Assembly: GCF_041260155.1 (NCBI RefSeq)
Contig: NC_091931.1
Span: 16,283,361 to 16,347,360, forward strand
Length of the DNA stretch: 64,000 nucleotides
Direction: 5' to 3'
From: Ptychodera flava
Lineage: Eukaryota > Hemichordata > Enteropneusta > Ptychoderidae
In this document: positions 1 to 18,871 of the stretch, in pieces
Layout: each line of letters starts with the position of its first letter
Numbering within the stretch: the first letter of the stretch is position 1
Made by a program: the position numbers and the translations under genes
The notes under the pieces: generated by a model
What the model saw: the letters and a program-made list of their open reading frames with translations, nothing else
What the model was told of the DNA's origin: nothing
The model's database searches: none

Positions 1-600
1 GTGAATAGAAATTGAGTGGAATTATAATTTGCCATTTATTGCTATGTGCAAAAATCACCTGTCTAAGTGCCTGTGATTTAATATGCAAATAACTTGACCA
101 TGAAGCTGCATGTAACCTCATTATATATAGACCAAACTGTCTGTAGTTGAAAAGTAAAGATTTTTGTTTTGCCAAATTATGTACAGGTCCAAATGCCATA
201 TGCTACCAAAGATATGATGGAATCCAAGGTCTGAACCTCTTGAAGTTGCTCCATACTATTTATTATATACTTTATTTCGGACTCATTGTCCATATAAGAG
301 TTAAAGAATCTGGTTAAAATATACAAATATATACATTTCTCAATACTTGTGATAAACTTTGGAAATCCGGGCGATTTCAATCCAACTGCACATTTTCTTT
401 TGGCACATTTGATCACTTGAATCGCGGAATGTATTGAAAACATGAAGCTGCTATGCTGTCTTGAGTAAATGAAAACGAGCTCCTTTGTGATCACCATGTC
501 AGTCTTCACATGCGCCCTTAAATAAATGTCCTTTCATCTTACTTTTAAATAAATCATGTGTCTTGAAAATTATAAATTTCTTGTGTTATATGATTCGAAG
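1..600. other. Upstream/intron DNA of the solute-binding-protein-like gene, with a decayed exon fragment
   Basis: This stretch precedes the first exon that I can support at 601. At 346-386 about 40 bases nearly repeat the 3' half of that exon (708-752), including a run encoding GNPGDF, but the frame does not lead to a recognisable splice donor. It looks like a partial exon duplication or relic. A short open stretch after an AG at about 187-189 could be an upstream exon, but nothing in it confirms the family. No other gene is visible here. Confidence 0.45.
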
Positions 601-1507
601 CATTGCTAGGAAAGCAGATTGACATGTGCCTCGGATGGGCTAAGACCCCTACCAGACAGCTCTCTGTGGCCTACACAGCACCTTATGCGAGGTACGAAAC
701 TGAAGTCTTATTTGTGATAAAATCTGGAAATCCGGGCGATTTCGATCCAAACAACGTCAAGGGTAAGACACTCGGTAGGTAGTAACCACGAATGAAGTGT
801 AAAACCTTCTATTGAGGGAAAATTTGTTACTTTTATAGCGTTGCAGCGCATTCTTTCGCCGTAAGCGGTACAAATGTCTACCCTGTGCATAAGTATTTCA
901 TTACTGTGCTAAAATAAAATAAATCGAAAAACGCGTAATCTATAGAACTATCATGTCAAGCTTTTGCTAAAACGATAGAAAGCGTTGGGCATAAATAATT
1001 GCGATATCGTCAAGCTGGTACCGAGGTTTGTGTTTTTTATCCAATTAGGATTTGAAGACGGATTTTTCACAGACAAGGCCTGTCTGGTGCATGCCAGGGA
1101 TAGGATCGAAGGAATCGATTCCATGCAATCAGAACAAGAGGTTTACAAGGACAACTATGAGCTGCTACTTGATGACCTCAGACACGATAAGGTAAATGAG
1201 AAGTGAAGTAGTCAAAGATGGGAGCAAAAATTGAAGCCAAGCACTACTGACAGAGTGATGAAAAAACGAAGTAAAGTTTCATAGATACATAAGAGGAAGA
1301 ACAAGGGCAATGGGACGCGGCCTTGGTGAAAAAACAAAGATTCTAGACATTGTAAATGGGAAAATTAGCCTTATGTTTTAACATTTATCTTTTCAGATTG
1401 ATGCATTCTTGACATTTAAGAACCATATCACCCAACATCTTAAAGGCGAGTTTGAATTCATCGGGGACGACATTGTTGCGTTGCGGATATATCACTGCAT
1501 GGAATAA
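601..1507 (+). CDS. Bacterial-type amino-acid solute-binding protein-like gene (SBP_bac_3 fold), 3' exons
   Basis: Three exons join in phase: 601-774, 1049-1191 and 1397-1507 (TAA). The 5' part lies off or near the left edge, so any signal peptide is unseen. The translation follows the order of periplasmic family-3 binding proteins such as HisJ/LAO: LLGKQIDMCLGW, then TPTR, AYTAPY, a beta strand, VKGKTLGFEDG, QEVY and DKIDAFLTF. In the family the Arg of TxxR binds the ligand carboxylate, and it is present. The QDE segment after RIDA, which holds the Asp contacting the amino group, reads TFK here. No membrane segments interrupt the two half-lobes, which argues against an ionotropic glutamate receptor. 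The C-terminus is shorter than in bacterial homologues; missing exons could lie in the adjacent gap. The bacterial proteins capture amino acids for ABC importers; the role in an animal is unknown. A second copy lies at 62901-63854. Confidence 0.7.
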
Positions 1508-2151
1508 AGAGGAAGNNNNNNNNNNNNNNNNNNNNNNNNNNNNNNNNNNNNNNNNNNNNNNNNNNNNNNNNNNNNNNNNNNNNNNNNNNNNNNNNNNNNN
1601 NNNNNNNNNNNNNNNTGAAAGGCTTACAGGTATAGGCAGTTGTAGATTGGAAAGCATTTTCTTCAGTGATGGAGTGGTGGATGGGGTATGTGTTTTGCCA
1701 CATCAGTCCATTTCTGCAACATTATAGACGTGACAATGCCAGAGTGCACACTGTTCCTTGGCATGTACACAGAACAGCACATCAACTTGCCCATGAACTT
1801 GTTCACTTATAAAAATACAAACGCAAAATAGCGCTTCACCCTTGAGTAAATACACAACAGCACTCCATTTTTAAATTTACAGGGTATTTTTATTGTACCT
1901 GGCAAAATCCAAAAACTAACTTTACATAATATATCTGTGGACAAAGTGGTCATTTTCCATCATCTGCTGATGTAGTTCATTGTGTTAGTTTTTGTCCTTA
2001 TACAAGCCATTTCAAACACACAGTAACACTCTAACATCATAAAATTTCAGTTTTTCTTGTGAGTGACATACAAATGCCGCAAATCCCACCAACTTTGCAA
2101 ATGAGGGGTTTTTTATTTTAATACATTACAAACGAAATATTTTCTTTTTGT
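1508..2151. other. Assembly gap and 3' flanks of two convergent genes
   Basis: There are 100 N at 1516-1615, so the spacing here is nominal. The plus-strand solute-binding-like gene and the minus-strand ATP synthase alpha gene end toward each other. On the minus strand AATAAA-type hexamers occur at 2117-2112 (35 bases past the alpha-subunit stop) and 1893-1888, and either could be the polyadenylation signal. No further gene is visible. Confidence 0.5.
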
Positions 2152-9578
<7,427 letters not shown>

Positions 9579-9891
9579 TTTTGTAAACTTCACGGCCACG
9601 ACCAGCCGACACGCAAATATGGCTGAACAAGATGGCGGTCAGGGGCCAGACTAGTTATCCCCGTGGCAAATTTGCAAATCGCAGAGAATGATGGGTAATT
9701 GTATCGTCATAGTCACATGAGCTGCAGATCAGATGACATAAAAAAGTTGACACTGGTTTGTACCGTAGTCGTCACGTCATACGTGAACATACTTCCAGGT
9801 GACATCGCTCCTCACTACTCTCAGCAAGTTGTCGGAATTTTATATTATAAACGAAGGAATTACAGGAAGATTCAAGTGTAAAGAAGCAAAA
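9579..9891. promoter_or_regulatory. Probable bidirectional promoter of ATP5F1A and the tetraspanin gene
   Basis: The two start codons face away from each other and are 313 bp apart, so both promoters and 5' leaders must overlap or sit in other exons. At 9628-9640 there is AAGATGGCGGTC, close to the YY1 consensus AAGATGGCGGC, which is often placed near the start sites of mitochondrial and housekeeping genes. An ACGTCA half-CRE-like motif lies at about 9772. No convincing TATA box is seen in either direction. Co-regulation is inferred. Confidence 0.6.
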
Positions 9892-12800
9892 ATGGGCGGT
9901 TGTTCTGTGACAGCAAAATGTGTAATGTTTGTTCTGGGGATATTATTTTGGGTAAGTAATTAGTAAAGTAAAAATCGCCATATTAATATTTTTCACACAT
10001 CCTGTGAAAGCTAGTAATATTGGTAAGAATATGTCTGTTCGTGGTGCTGGTGTAAACTTAACATACACGCGTTGTCATTCACAATCGTCTTGATTTTGAA
10101 ATCTGAATGTTTTCTTGTACTTTTACTGTACTTCATCATGTCTAGGCCTTAGTTCATGAGTTTCGGAGGAGCAGAGTCTCGCAGTCCCTCCCGTCAGTTT
10201 GAAGACCATCACAGATCATGCTCATGTCAAAGACACCATAACGTGCGGGCGCGGGCTGTTATACTAATATCGTGTGCATGTGAAAAGAGAAATAAAAATG
10301 TAATATGAGATGACCCCCCCGGGGATGACCCCCATACAACATCTGCACCATTATGACAAAATAAAATAAAAGTGTAAGCTTTGCCTATGGACCATTAGCT
10401 ATATTACAGTATATAGCCATCTGACAGCAGACTCTCAGAGCTTAGATGCATGCCCATGGAATCTCACTGAAGCTTACCTGTTGGCATGGCGTATCGTGAA
10501 CGTAATTGTAAGTTACTGTTATCGCGTTCAGTAATAATTAATCACAAAACCTTCGAATAATTCGACATTTACTCGGCTTCATCGTCAAGCAGGGCGATAT
10601 GTGTTTCAAATACTTCCGTTTTCCTTTCCCATATATTTCGAAATAACTGCTGTATTATGAAGTGTGCTGTAGTGTTATTGCTGCTACATCGATGGTACAT
10701 CGTAATGGATTCCAAACGTCCACCAAAGTTCCCTAGGCAGAAATTTCAAATATATATGCCTTCATAAATTTTTTGTGTCAGCCTTACTATAGACAGAAGA
10801 GAAACTACTGTCTATGGTCTTACCAACCACATAGTACAGCTTCCAAGTTCCAGACTTTTCTGTAGTGTCGTAAGGGCAAGGAACACTTCCCAACTGCCGT
10901 ATTTTGTGTTAATATCTTCAAGGATCTAGGTTATTACTCTGTACATGTTTTCTTGTTTGTTATGAGAGGCCTAACATTCTGACAAACAGCAAGGACTAGC
11001 TTGCCAATGGAAGACACTTCACTATTTTGTGAATGTGTCAACAGTTTACTTCATGCTCACACCACTGTATGTCTATTCTATGCTCGTTTGTCCAGCTGCT
11101 TTTCAACCCTCACGACACGCGACAAGGGCTCGGTGGTTGACCAATAATTACACTCCCCAGTTTGCTTTCTGGCAGGGTTATGACATTTCTTCCCAACTGC
11201 AGAGCAGTCCACTAAAATGTGACACTATTGTTTCCCCACAACTTGTCCAAGGTTCAAGAAGTGATTAGATTGTATTGAAATCACCAGTGTAAGCTAACTG
11301 TTGCGATCATCAGGAGACCTACTATAAGCCTTTGTTTCTTCCTTCATGCTATGCATGTCATGCTATGTATTTCCAACATTTTTTGGACTTATGAACTATT
11401 GAACAAGTGACAAGAGCTATGTCGCATTGGCGTAGACAAAAAGCGAAGTATAGTGAAAAAAAATGTGACATCCTATGAAGCTTTGTTGCCAATAAGAATG
11501 CAAAATTGAGACTACATGATAATGTTATTTTTAATTAATCCCTGTTTAAGGATTAAGTTGATGGATTTGATGAGTTTTGTGTTATCAAACTGCAAACTTG
11601 CTTTTTTAAAGAGAGAGGGAAATGATTCATCCTTGAGATAAGGGAATCCCACGTGATTGGGTCACTTTACTGTGACTCATCGTAATTGGCCCTCAACAGA
11701 GGCAAAGGTCCTCATAAGGTTGGCACATGTCTTCGTGACCATGATTCACAATCAGGCTGGGGTGGGGATTGTCCCGTATTACGGAAGTTGCTATTATTTT
11801 GGCCGAAACCAACTCATACAGATGTTTTATCTGTTAGGATACACTTCAGTGGAATGTGAACCTGAAAATACTGAAAATAAGACACAATTGAAACTAGATG
11901 ATTAAGCTGAGTCTGAAAGAAAAACATGGTTCACAATTGCAGTTCCATGGTTTTAGAAGTTTTACAAAGTGGTTTGTGTATTTTCATTATTTATGCATTA
12001 GAAAATGTTATTGATCTTCTACTATTTGGATATATTTTGAGCAAGTGTAGGTGTTCAAATTGTTCATAATTCCGTACAACTTTTATGAGTCCTGTTGCTG
12101 ATGTGAGCTGTAAAATGTAAATTTTGTGAGTTTTGAAAACCTGTTCGTATACTTATACAGAATATTTGACAAAATTTTGAATATTTTGAGAGTGTCTTCA
12201 AACCAAAGAATGGTCATGCAGAATGTCACTTTGTATTGATTTACCCTCTTGAGGTGACATCTACCAGCCAAGAAGTCTTGTTGATATACTTGAAACTTTC
12301 ATGTACAAGCACACCAATTCACATTCTGAATAAATGTTACCTATCCACAGGCTATAGCAGCTGGTCTTACCTACGTCAGCGTTTCAGTGTTCAAGACATA
12401 CGATAATTTTGAGCACATAGATAAAGACTACTACACATTAATCCCAGCCGGTATCCTGCTTGGAGCAGCAGTTTTCATGTTCATCACTGGAGTCATAGGT
12501 TGTATTGGTGCCTGCAAGGAAAGCAAATGTCTCCTTGGAACAGTAAGTATGGCAGCAATAGACATCAAAGACTGTTTTTGTCCACTGCTCATAGTGCTTG
12601 GGTGAACTTCACGTTATGTGACAAATATTAATCCTCATACAATCAAAATAACAGAGTAAACTTGTGGGAAATAAATCAGAAAGTATTACATTTTTGATTC
12701 TGTGTGTACGCATTGAGGATGACTTTACTGCAAATTTACAGATTTGCAGCTAGTCTTTGATTTTCAGTGTCTCAGATTTATCCGTGAAAGACTTGAAAAA

Positions 12801-15800
12801 CATGGAGTCTTCCTAAATGATGACTCCAACTGGGGCATTCTTTTCAGTAGACTATGATATGTTTTCAATTAATCCTAACCTTAAACTAACTCTGACCCTA
12901 GCTAGACCTTTACAAGGTCAAATTTAATGCGAGTCCGGTAAGGAATGTGTCTCAGTGAAATTGTTTTCAGATGGAGGAGGGAAAGTTAGGGGCCAAACAG
13001 AAATACCACCTCAAGTGGTTAGCTATCATTCCCCTTGAAATTCATTTTGACAAGCAGTTTCTGTCCCATCTGCATTTCTTTAACTTTGAAAGAGCTTAGC
13101 AATGTTATTTATGTGAAGTAGTGGTAGAGGTGGATGTCTGACATATCTAACGTGATGCCTGTGTAACTGGTATACCTTTTATGTACCTTGTGAGACAGAC
13201 ATCAAGTCCGTGGTGCTATTGTGATAACAAGGGCCAGGGCTCTTGTGCAAGCATGAATGAGAATAATGAATTACGGTTTTGAGATGCCTACCCTGCAGAA
13301 GTAAACAGAGAACCATGTTTTCTTCATTTCAGTTTTTCTCACTTATCCTGTTGATATTACTCCTGGAAGTGACAGCTGCCATCCTTGGATTTGTTTACAA
13401 AGATCAAGTAAGATATTTTCTGCCCTTGTAAGTCATACCACCAAGCCAAATGTTAATAATCACCAGGTCCTTGATTTCCTTGACAATATCTGTATCATGA
13501 AGGACCATATGTTAGATGTAAATAATACTGGGAAATTGATCAATGTATTCGAAGAATGAAAAATCCATCACCGTCTCTCAATGATAATTTTCTAGATTTG
13601 TAATCATAATTTTATTTTTCAGTACTTGTAATTACCAATAATTATTACAGATGTAAATTTTCCTTCTAATACAGATCAGGACAGGTCTTAAAGATGGTAT
13701 GAACACTGCTATTCAAAATTATACAGATCCAAATTACGAAGATGCAGTTGATTCAATGCAGAAAGACGTGAGTATACGTTCATAACTTCTATACATTCAC
13801 GCTAGAGGTCAGTAATGTTTGGTATTTTTCAATGACAAAGTTGGAGAGGTTATGAAGGGTAGAAATCTAATAGGACTGACTGACATGTAAGACAGACTAG
13901 ACATGGGGACATCATCTGTCCCTTTTTGGTTTATTCACCTGCTTTGTTCCTTTCAACCCATTTCCGGATGTGAAGGTCCAACTTTGCTGTAGGGAACAAT
14001 AGGATCAGGCCAAACCATTGGGTGAAAGTGTTAAGCTCCAATAATACTATTTCAGAATAGTGTTGAATGTAAATGTGTCCTGACAAGGTTGCAATTTTTT
14101 GTGTGTTTTGTAAGCTGGTTTGCATCAAAATTAAGTGATGTCTTCTGAAATGATTAAAATGGTTAGGCTGTTTCATAGCACCTCGTCTACAATGCAGCTT
14201 CAATGCTCTTCCTTGTATGTACACTTACATCCTGTTATTAGTGTCCTAGAGCAGAGCAGAGCCTGCAAACAATGTCAGCTTGCTAGGCCAGGACATTGAG
14301 TATGTTCTGAATTTTTGTAAAGTGTAAATGGTTACCAAACTTTGCCTTGACAATCTGATTTCAAATTTTAAAGCTTTGCGATTGCCATTTGTAGTGAGTA
14401 AAATATGTTTGATTTTCATTTGAATGATTGGAGAACATGGAAGACATGACATTCATTTATTTGTACAGTTTTCTAAAGGTTTATGTCAGTAATTTAAATG
14501 TGACTTTCACTGTTGATGTCTTGCTTTCTGTTCAGTTGAAATGCTGCGGTGTAGATAACTACACAGATTGGATGAAAACACCATGGTACAGCGAGCATCC
14601 TAATTCAGTGCCCACAAGTTGTTGCAAGAAAGACACCAACTGTACTGGAGATATAACAAAACCTGACTTACTATACACAGAGGTAAAACATGCTTTTCTG
14701 TCGTTATGTAATATATTCAAACTCAAGCATTCTAGATAGTTAACCAACTAGTTCAAGTGTAGAAAACTCTGTAAAGAGTTGGGAGATTTTGAAAAGGGAG
14801 GTGATCTTTTAGCTCTGTCAGAATTGTGGTTTGACATGTCTGGGCAAGGCAGACTGATACAAAAGAATTTTCAGATTTTATCAATACGGGTGTCTTGTCC
14901 AATTGCCACTGCTATGTGCAGTGCAGGCATAATTATATGTTGAGCCATACACATTTTCATATGCATGTTATTCCATTGCTATACTCAGGGCTGTTACTAC
15001 AAATTGATTGATACCCTTGAAGACAACCTGAAGTACATCATCATTGCAGGAGCAGTGTTTGCCTTTGTCATGGTGAGTTTTTTATTGACGTTGGCAATCA
15101 TCTGTTCAGTGATTACCTGTTTTCTGACAGCTTGTGTCTGTCATTATTTTCCTTATCATCTGATCAAACAAGACCTTTCTTACCAAATAGAAGTTTGTCA
15201 AGTATCTCTGTTTTGCTCATACAGTTTCCAAAAGTATGAGGAATTCAAGTTCAAGACTCTTTCCAGTACTATGTGTATTTCTGATATTTCAAAAATAAAT
15301 GTAGATTTACAGGCAACTGACAAGCATCGAACAGATGACTATCAGATCTAATTAAATGGAATTTGCCAAAAATAGTTTCATTTGCAAATTAATAGAAAGT
15401 TTAGCATGCTTTTAAGTTACGTCAATATTGTTGAGGTAGATTGTGCCTTTGGGACAGATCTTTGGATCTCAGTAGTTTTGAATACCTTTCTTATCTACTG
15501 CCTGTGGGGCTCATTTTAAAGCTCCTTGAGTAAGAAAATTATTTATGATCATAATTTTTTAAAAATCGTGAAAATTTAATTTTTCTCGAGAGATGCAATA
15601 TCGAATTTCGAATATTGGTAGATGTTATGTAATTTGTTTCTCTAGTGCCAAAATTTGCACAATTACCCCCGACTTTTATTCTTGATTTGATTAGAGAATG
15701 TTTGATAGTTTTATTTTGGAAAATTTTGAGCAAAAGTGCAAATCTTTCACTTTTTAGGCACATACCGCTTTAATGTAGATTGCTCAGAGTGTAAGTGATG

Positions 15801-16058
15801 TACCTAACTCACCTATGTAGTGTTGTATTCAAAATGACAGATGAGAACATTGTGAATATTACCCTATGTACCGGTTGTGTTCACACGGTATCCAAACACA
15901 TTTTTTATTCTGATAATAATAATAATTACATTTTCACAATTGCCTGTTTGTCTCCTTTATTGCAGATAATTGGAATGGTATTTGCCTGTGTCTTGATATG
16001 CAGAACCAAAGAAGTACCTTACATCAATTTGGACTCAAGTGGTGGATACAGAGCGTAA
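9892..16058 (+). CDS. TSPAN3: Tetraspanin-3-like four-pass membrane protein
   Basis: Seven phase-0 exons give 247 aa: 9892-9951, 12351-12542, 13333-13407, 13675-13767, 14536-14682, 14989-15072 and 15966-16058 (TAA). Four hydrophobic segments lie at about 11-33, 54-74, 85-105 and 200-228. The large extracellular loop has the CCG signature (143-145), PTSCC (166-170), C176 and GC (190-191), giving six cysteines, plus an N-glycosylation site at N175 (NCT). The start MGGCS...LGILFW, YTLIPAGILL in loop 1/TM2, NYTDW, YTEGCY and the GGY-x-A tail recall vertebrate TSPAN3 more than CD63, CD81 or CD9; orthology is inferred. Tetraspanins organise membrane microdomains with integrins and other partners. 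All introns are phase 0. Intron 1 is 2.4 kb and shows no recognised feature; intron 6 holds a family A MITE. Confidence 0.9.
15435..15772 (-). mobile_element. MITE family A copy in tetraspanin intron 6
   Basis: It begins ggtagattgtgcctttgggacag and ends cactttttaggcacataccgc, flanked by TTGA and TTTAA. The internal phrases match the copy at 8546. It is more diverged at the ends than that copy, so it is probably older. Confidence 0.7.
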
Positions 16059-18484
16059 AAAGAACATGTTCTTTGGCATCTGTGGATCTCTGTCCCATGC
16101 TGGTGTGAAGCCAGTCTTCTTCAAAAACAAATCAATAGCACTTTTTTCAAGTTAATACATAAAATATCTTCAGATTTTTTTCTCGAAATTCCAGTTTGTC
16201 ACCTCTGAACAGGGTCCACAGCAAAGTTCACCAGATGTATAAATCACCAACTGTGAGCGTGCACCCAGCAAACCAACAAACTGAAAAGATTGACTTTTAC
16301 ACAGGTAATTCTACAAAGCGTAGGTGACATTACCAAAAAGAATCAGAGCAAAAAACTGAACAGTCTGTCATCGCAAACCTTTCTGCCACTCACATTTAAG
16401 CAGATTATTTTTAAGGAGAGTTCAACAACAGTTTTCACCAGACTATGATGAGCCAGAGGGTATATTTAGACCTTGAACAATTTTATCAGCTTCACTCTCA
16501 CTTGTTACAACCCAGACAATCAGACACAAAACAGAAAGAATGTACAGATTACCTACTAAATAGTAAATCATTGCATAATTGTAATGTTGTAAAATTTGTC
16601 ATAATTTTCAATTTACAAGAGACATCCAGGTATAAGTTATTTCATATTTCATATAAATTGACTATGTACTGTATTCGATAAATATGCATGACTTTGGAGT
16701 AATTTCCATGCAGTCTTTATGATTGAAATGATGCAATTTTGATGAGAAAAAATGCTTAAATGTCTTTCTGCGCAAATCCCGGGATATTCTTGATAACTTG
16801 AAATTATTCGTACATTTTAGCCATGGAAAGCCTTAATCTACACCTTTACAGAATGAAAAAAAAAAATGAAAACGTTTGATAATTTGCACTTTAATATTGT
16901 AACAGAAGATTAGGTATTTCAACTGTAGCATAAGGTTTCAACCAAATTACAGTGGACAGAAAAGGTAAAATGTAAATTTTTCATTATAAACTTAATCCTT
17001 TGTTCACCTCCATGTTGATGACTTACATCAAGAAAGGAACCAAAGTTTTTTTTTGTGACAAAAACCCACCTATCGGTACTTTGATAGAAACAATAACTTG
17101 GTATGTTCACTCAATGTAAACAGGTTCAGGTCATTTTTGCTTTGATTTGGCAAGCATATTAGCATAAATACCAGACACCAGCTATTTATATCAAGCATGA
17201 TGGTGTTTTTTTGGGTTAAGTTTTCCATTTATTGTTGCCTTATGGGTGTCTGCAAAAAAATGATGTGCAGTGATACTGGTAGATTTCCCATGGTGTATGT
17301 CATGACACCCCCCCCCCCCCCCGCTTCGACAAATGCCCTGAACAAGGACATTCAAAAGATTATAATGACCCCTAACCTAACAATCAGCTAGACATTTACA
17401 ATTATTTATTCCTAACACACAAACCTTGTGTTTATTCCAAACAGAGGCTATGTTTCTTTGGGGGTTCTTTCCACTAACTGTGATTTTCAAAGTGAGATAG
17501 CATAGCCTATGTGGTATCTTCACTGTTGTAGGTTTTGGAATATTCAAATCTGTATTTGTGACTATGATGAAGCCATAGAATCTGTTGACAGTGCTTATTC
17601 ACTTGAACAGAATGTGTCCTAAAAGCTCTCTCTGAGGTCTATGCCAACAGACATTTTGCCCTAGTCTGAATTAGTTATAGGACTTCCTTGATAGCTCATG
17701 TCTGTCACAGCGAAACAACCCAGCCTAATTTTTGATTTGCATCCATATTTCTTCGAGAACCACAAATGCATCTTTTTTTATCTAAGAAATACCATAGTAG
17801 TGTGCCGTGATAGTAACTGGTTATGTTTTATCCTTTGTTATATCAATATAGTCTGCTGGAATTACAATAAAATTTTCATATGAATTTTGTCATAAAAACC
17901 TCAGTGTGTGTTATCTCATGTGGCTGCTTTATATCCCCACTGCAAGCTGACTGTGTAACAGATGCTGTTGATTGTGGAAGACCTTTTAAAACCCTGTGTT
18001 CACATGGACGCAGTAACATTTAGGAGATTTAGAGTGAATTATCCAGTATTTTCAGGAGCAATCTTAGTACAATTTTACCAACCAGCATAAAGAACATTTT
18101 TACACATGGTTTTGAGTAATCCATGAAGAAATTTGATCAGCACACAAAAAATAGTAATTTCAAAAATTCCCATGGTCTTTAACTATATTTCAGTAGGTAT
18201 TTAGGCCTTGACATTGTGCCTGTACCCTGGCCTGCATGCACTTTACTCTCATATCAACGAATAAATGAAAACGGATAGGAAAATGCGCGCATAGTCCACC
18301 CTTGAGGGCGCACTGTGTAAGTGGCCAACTTATCCACAGCTCCACGCAGAACTTCATTGCGAAACCTTGTAACTCCGTACGCATGTTCCATTTGTTTGCT
18401 GAGAAAAACCAGAGTTGTATCATCTATTATAAGCTGTGTAATTTGTGTTCATGCAACGTGGACTGAAGAATGTAGGATTGTTCC
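16059..18484. other. Tetraspanin 3' UTR/flank; no further gene
   Basis: The region after the tetraspanin stop is AT-rich without credible coding exons. A run of 15 C lies at 17308-17322. An AATAAA hexamer at 17866-17871 could end a long 3' UTR; closer A/T-rich alternatives exist at 16160-16690, so the true polyadenylation site is undecided. I see nothing else from 17890 to the LTR element. Confidence 0.5.
17866..17871 (+). terminator. Candidate polyadenylation signal AATAAA downstream of the tetraspanin gene
   Basis: A canonical hexamer about 1.8 kb past the stop codon, followed by T-rich sequence. Use of this site is inferred only. Confidence 0.3.
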
Positions 18485-18627
18485 TGTTTGATTATTGGCA
18501 GCAATGACACGACGAGGAACTAACGTGAACACATGAACTTTATTTGCAAGCTGGCCATGCCATGCTTGTCAACACCAGAACGAGGCTTACAGCCAAAACC
18601 TTTGCCATAGAGGGCGATATCACTACA
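18485..18627 (-). repeat. 3' LTR of the Ty3/gypsy element
   Basis: A 143-bp terminal repeat matching 22933-23075; TGTTTGATT begins it on the plus strand and CACTACA ends it. It is bordered by the GTTCC target duplication. Confidence 0.95.
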
Positions 18628-18871
18628 TCTCCCTTCTGAGATGAAGTTGTCCTTGCTGATGATTACAGAATTACAACTTTTTGAAAAGCAACAAATTTTA
18701 TGTCTGATTTAAGACAGTATGTGTAACTTTTAACTTGAACAAACACAACAATTAAAAGTTTAGTTTAATGCATCGCCGCGAAGTCTCTAGAGGTGTAGAA
18801 CAATATTCTACTGATTGTTCATGAGCATAAACATGTCTGAAAGTGGTTTTCTTGCATGCACAACATGAACA

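Noticed and set aside
187-330. Possible upstream exon of the solute-binding-like gene
   Set aside because: It has an AG at its start and an open frame, but the translation does not match the N-lobe of the family and the second copy has no equivalent.
601-1507. Ionotropic glutamate receptor ligand-binding domain
   Set aside because: The residues between the TPTR...YTAPY part and the KGKTLGFEDG part are continuous with no room for the membrane helices that split this fold in those receptors.
1385-1727. Frames spanning the N block
   Set aside because: They are open only because unknown bases carry no stops. The supported third exon of the solute-binding-like gene ends at 1507, before the gap.
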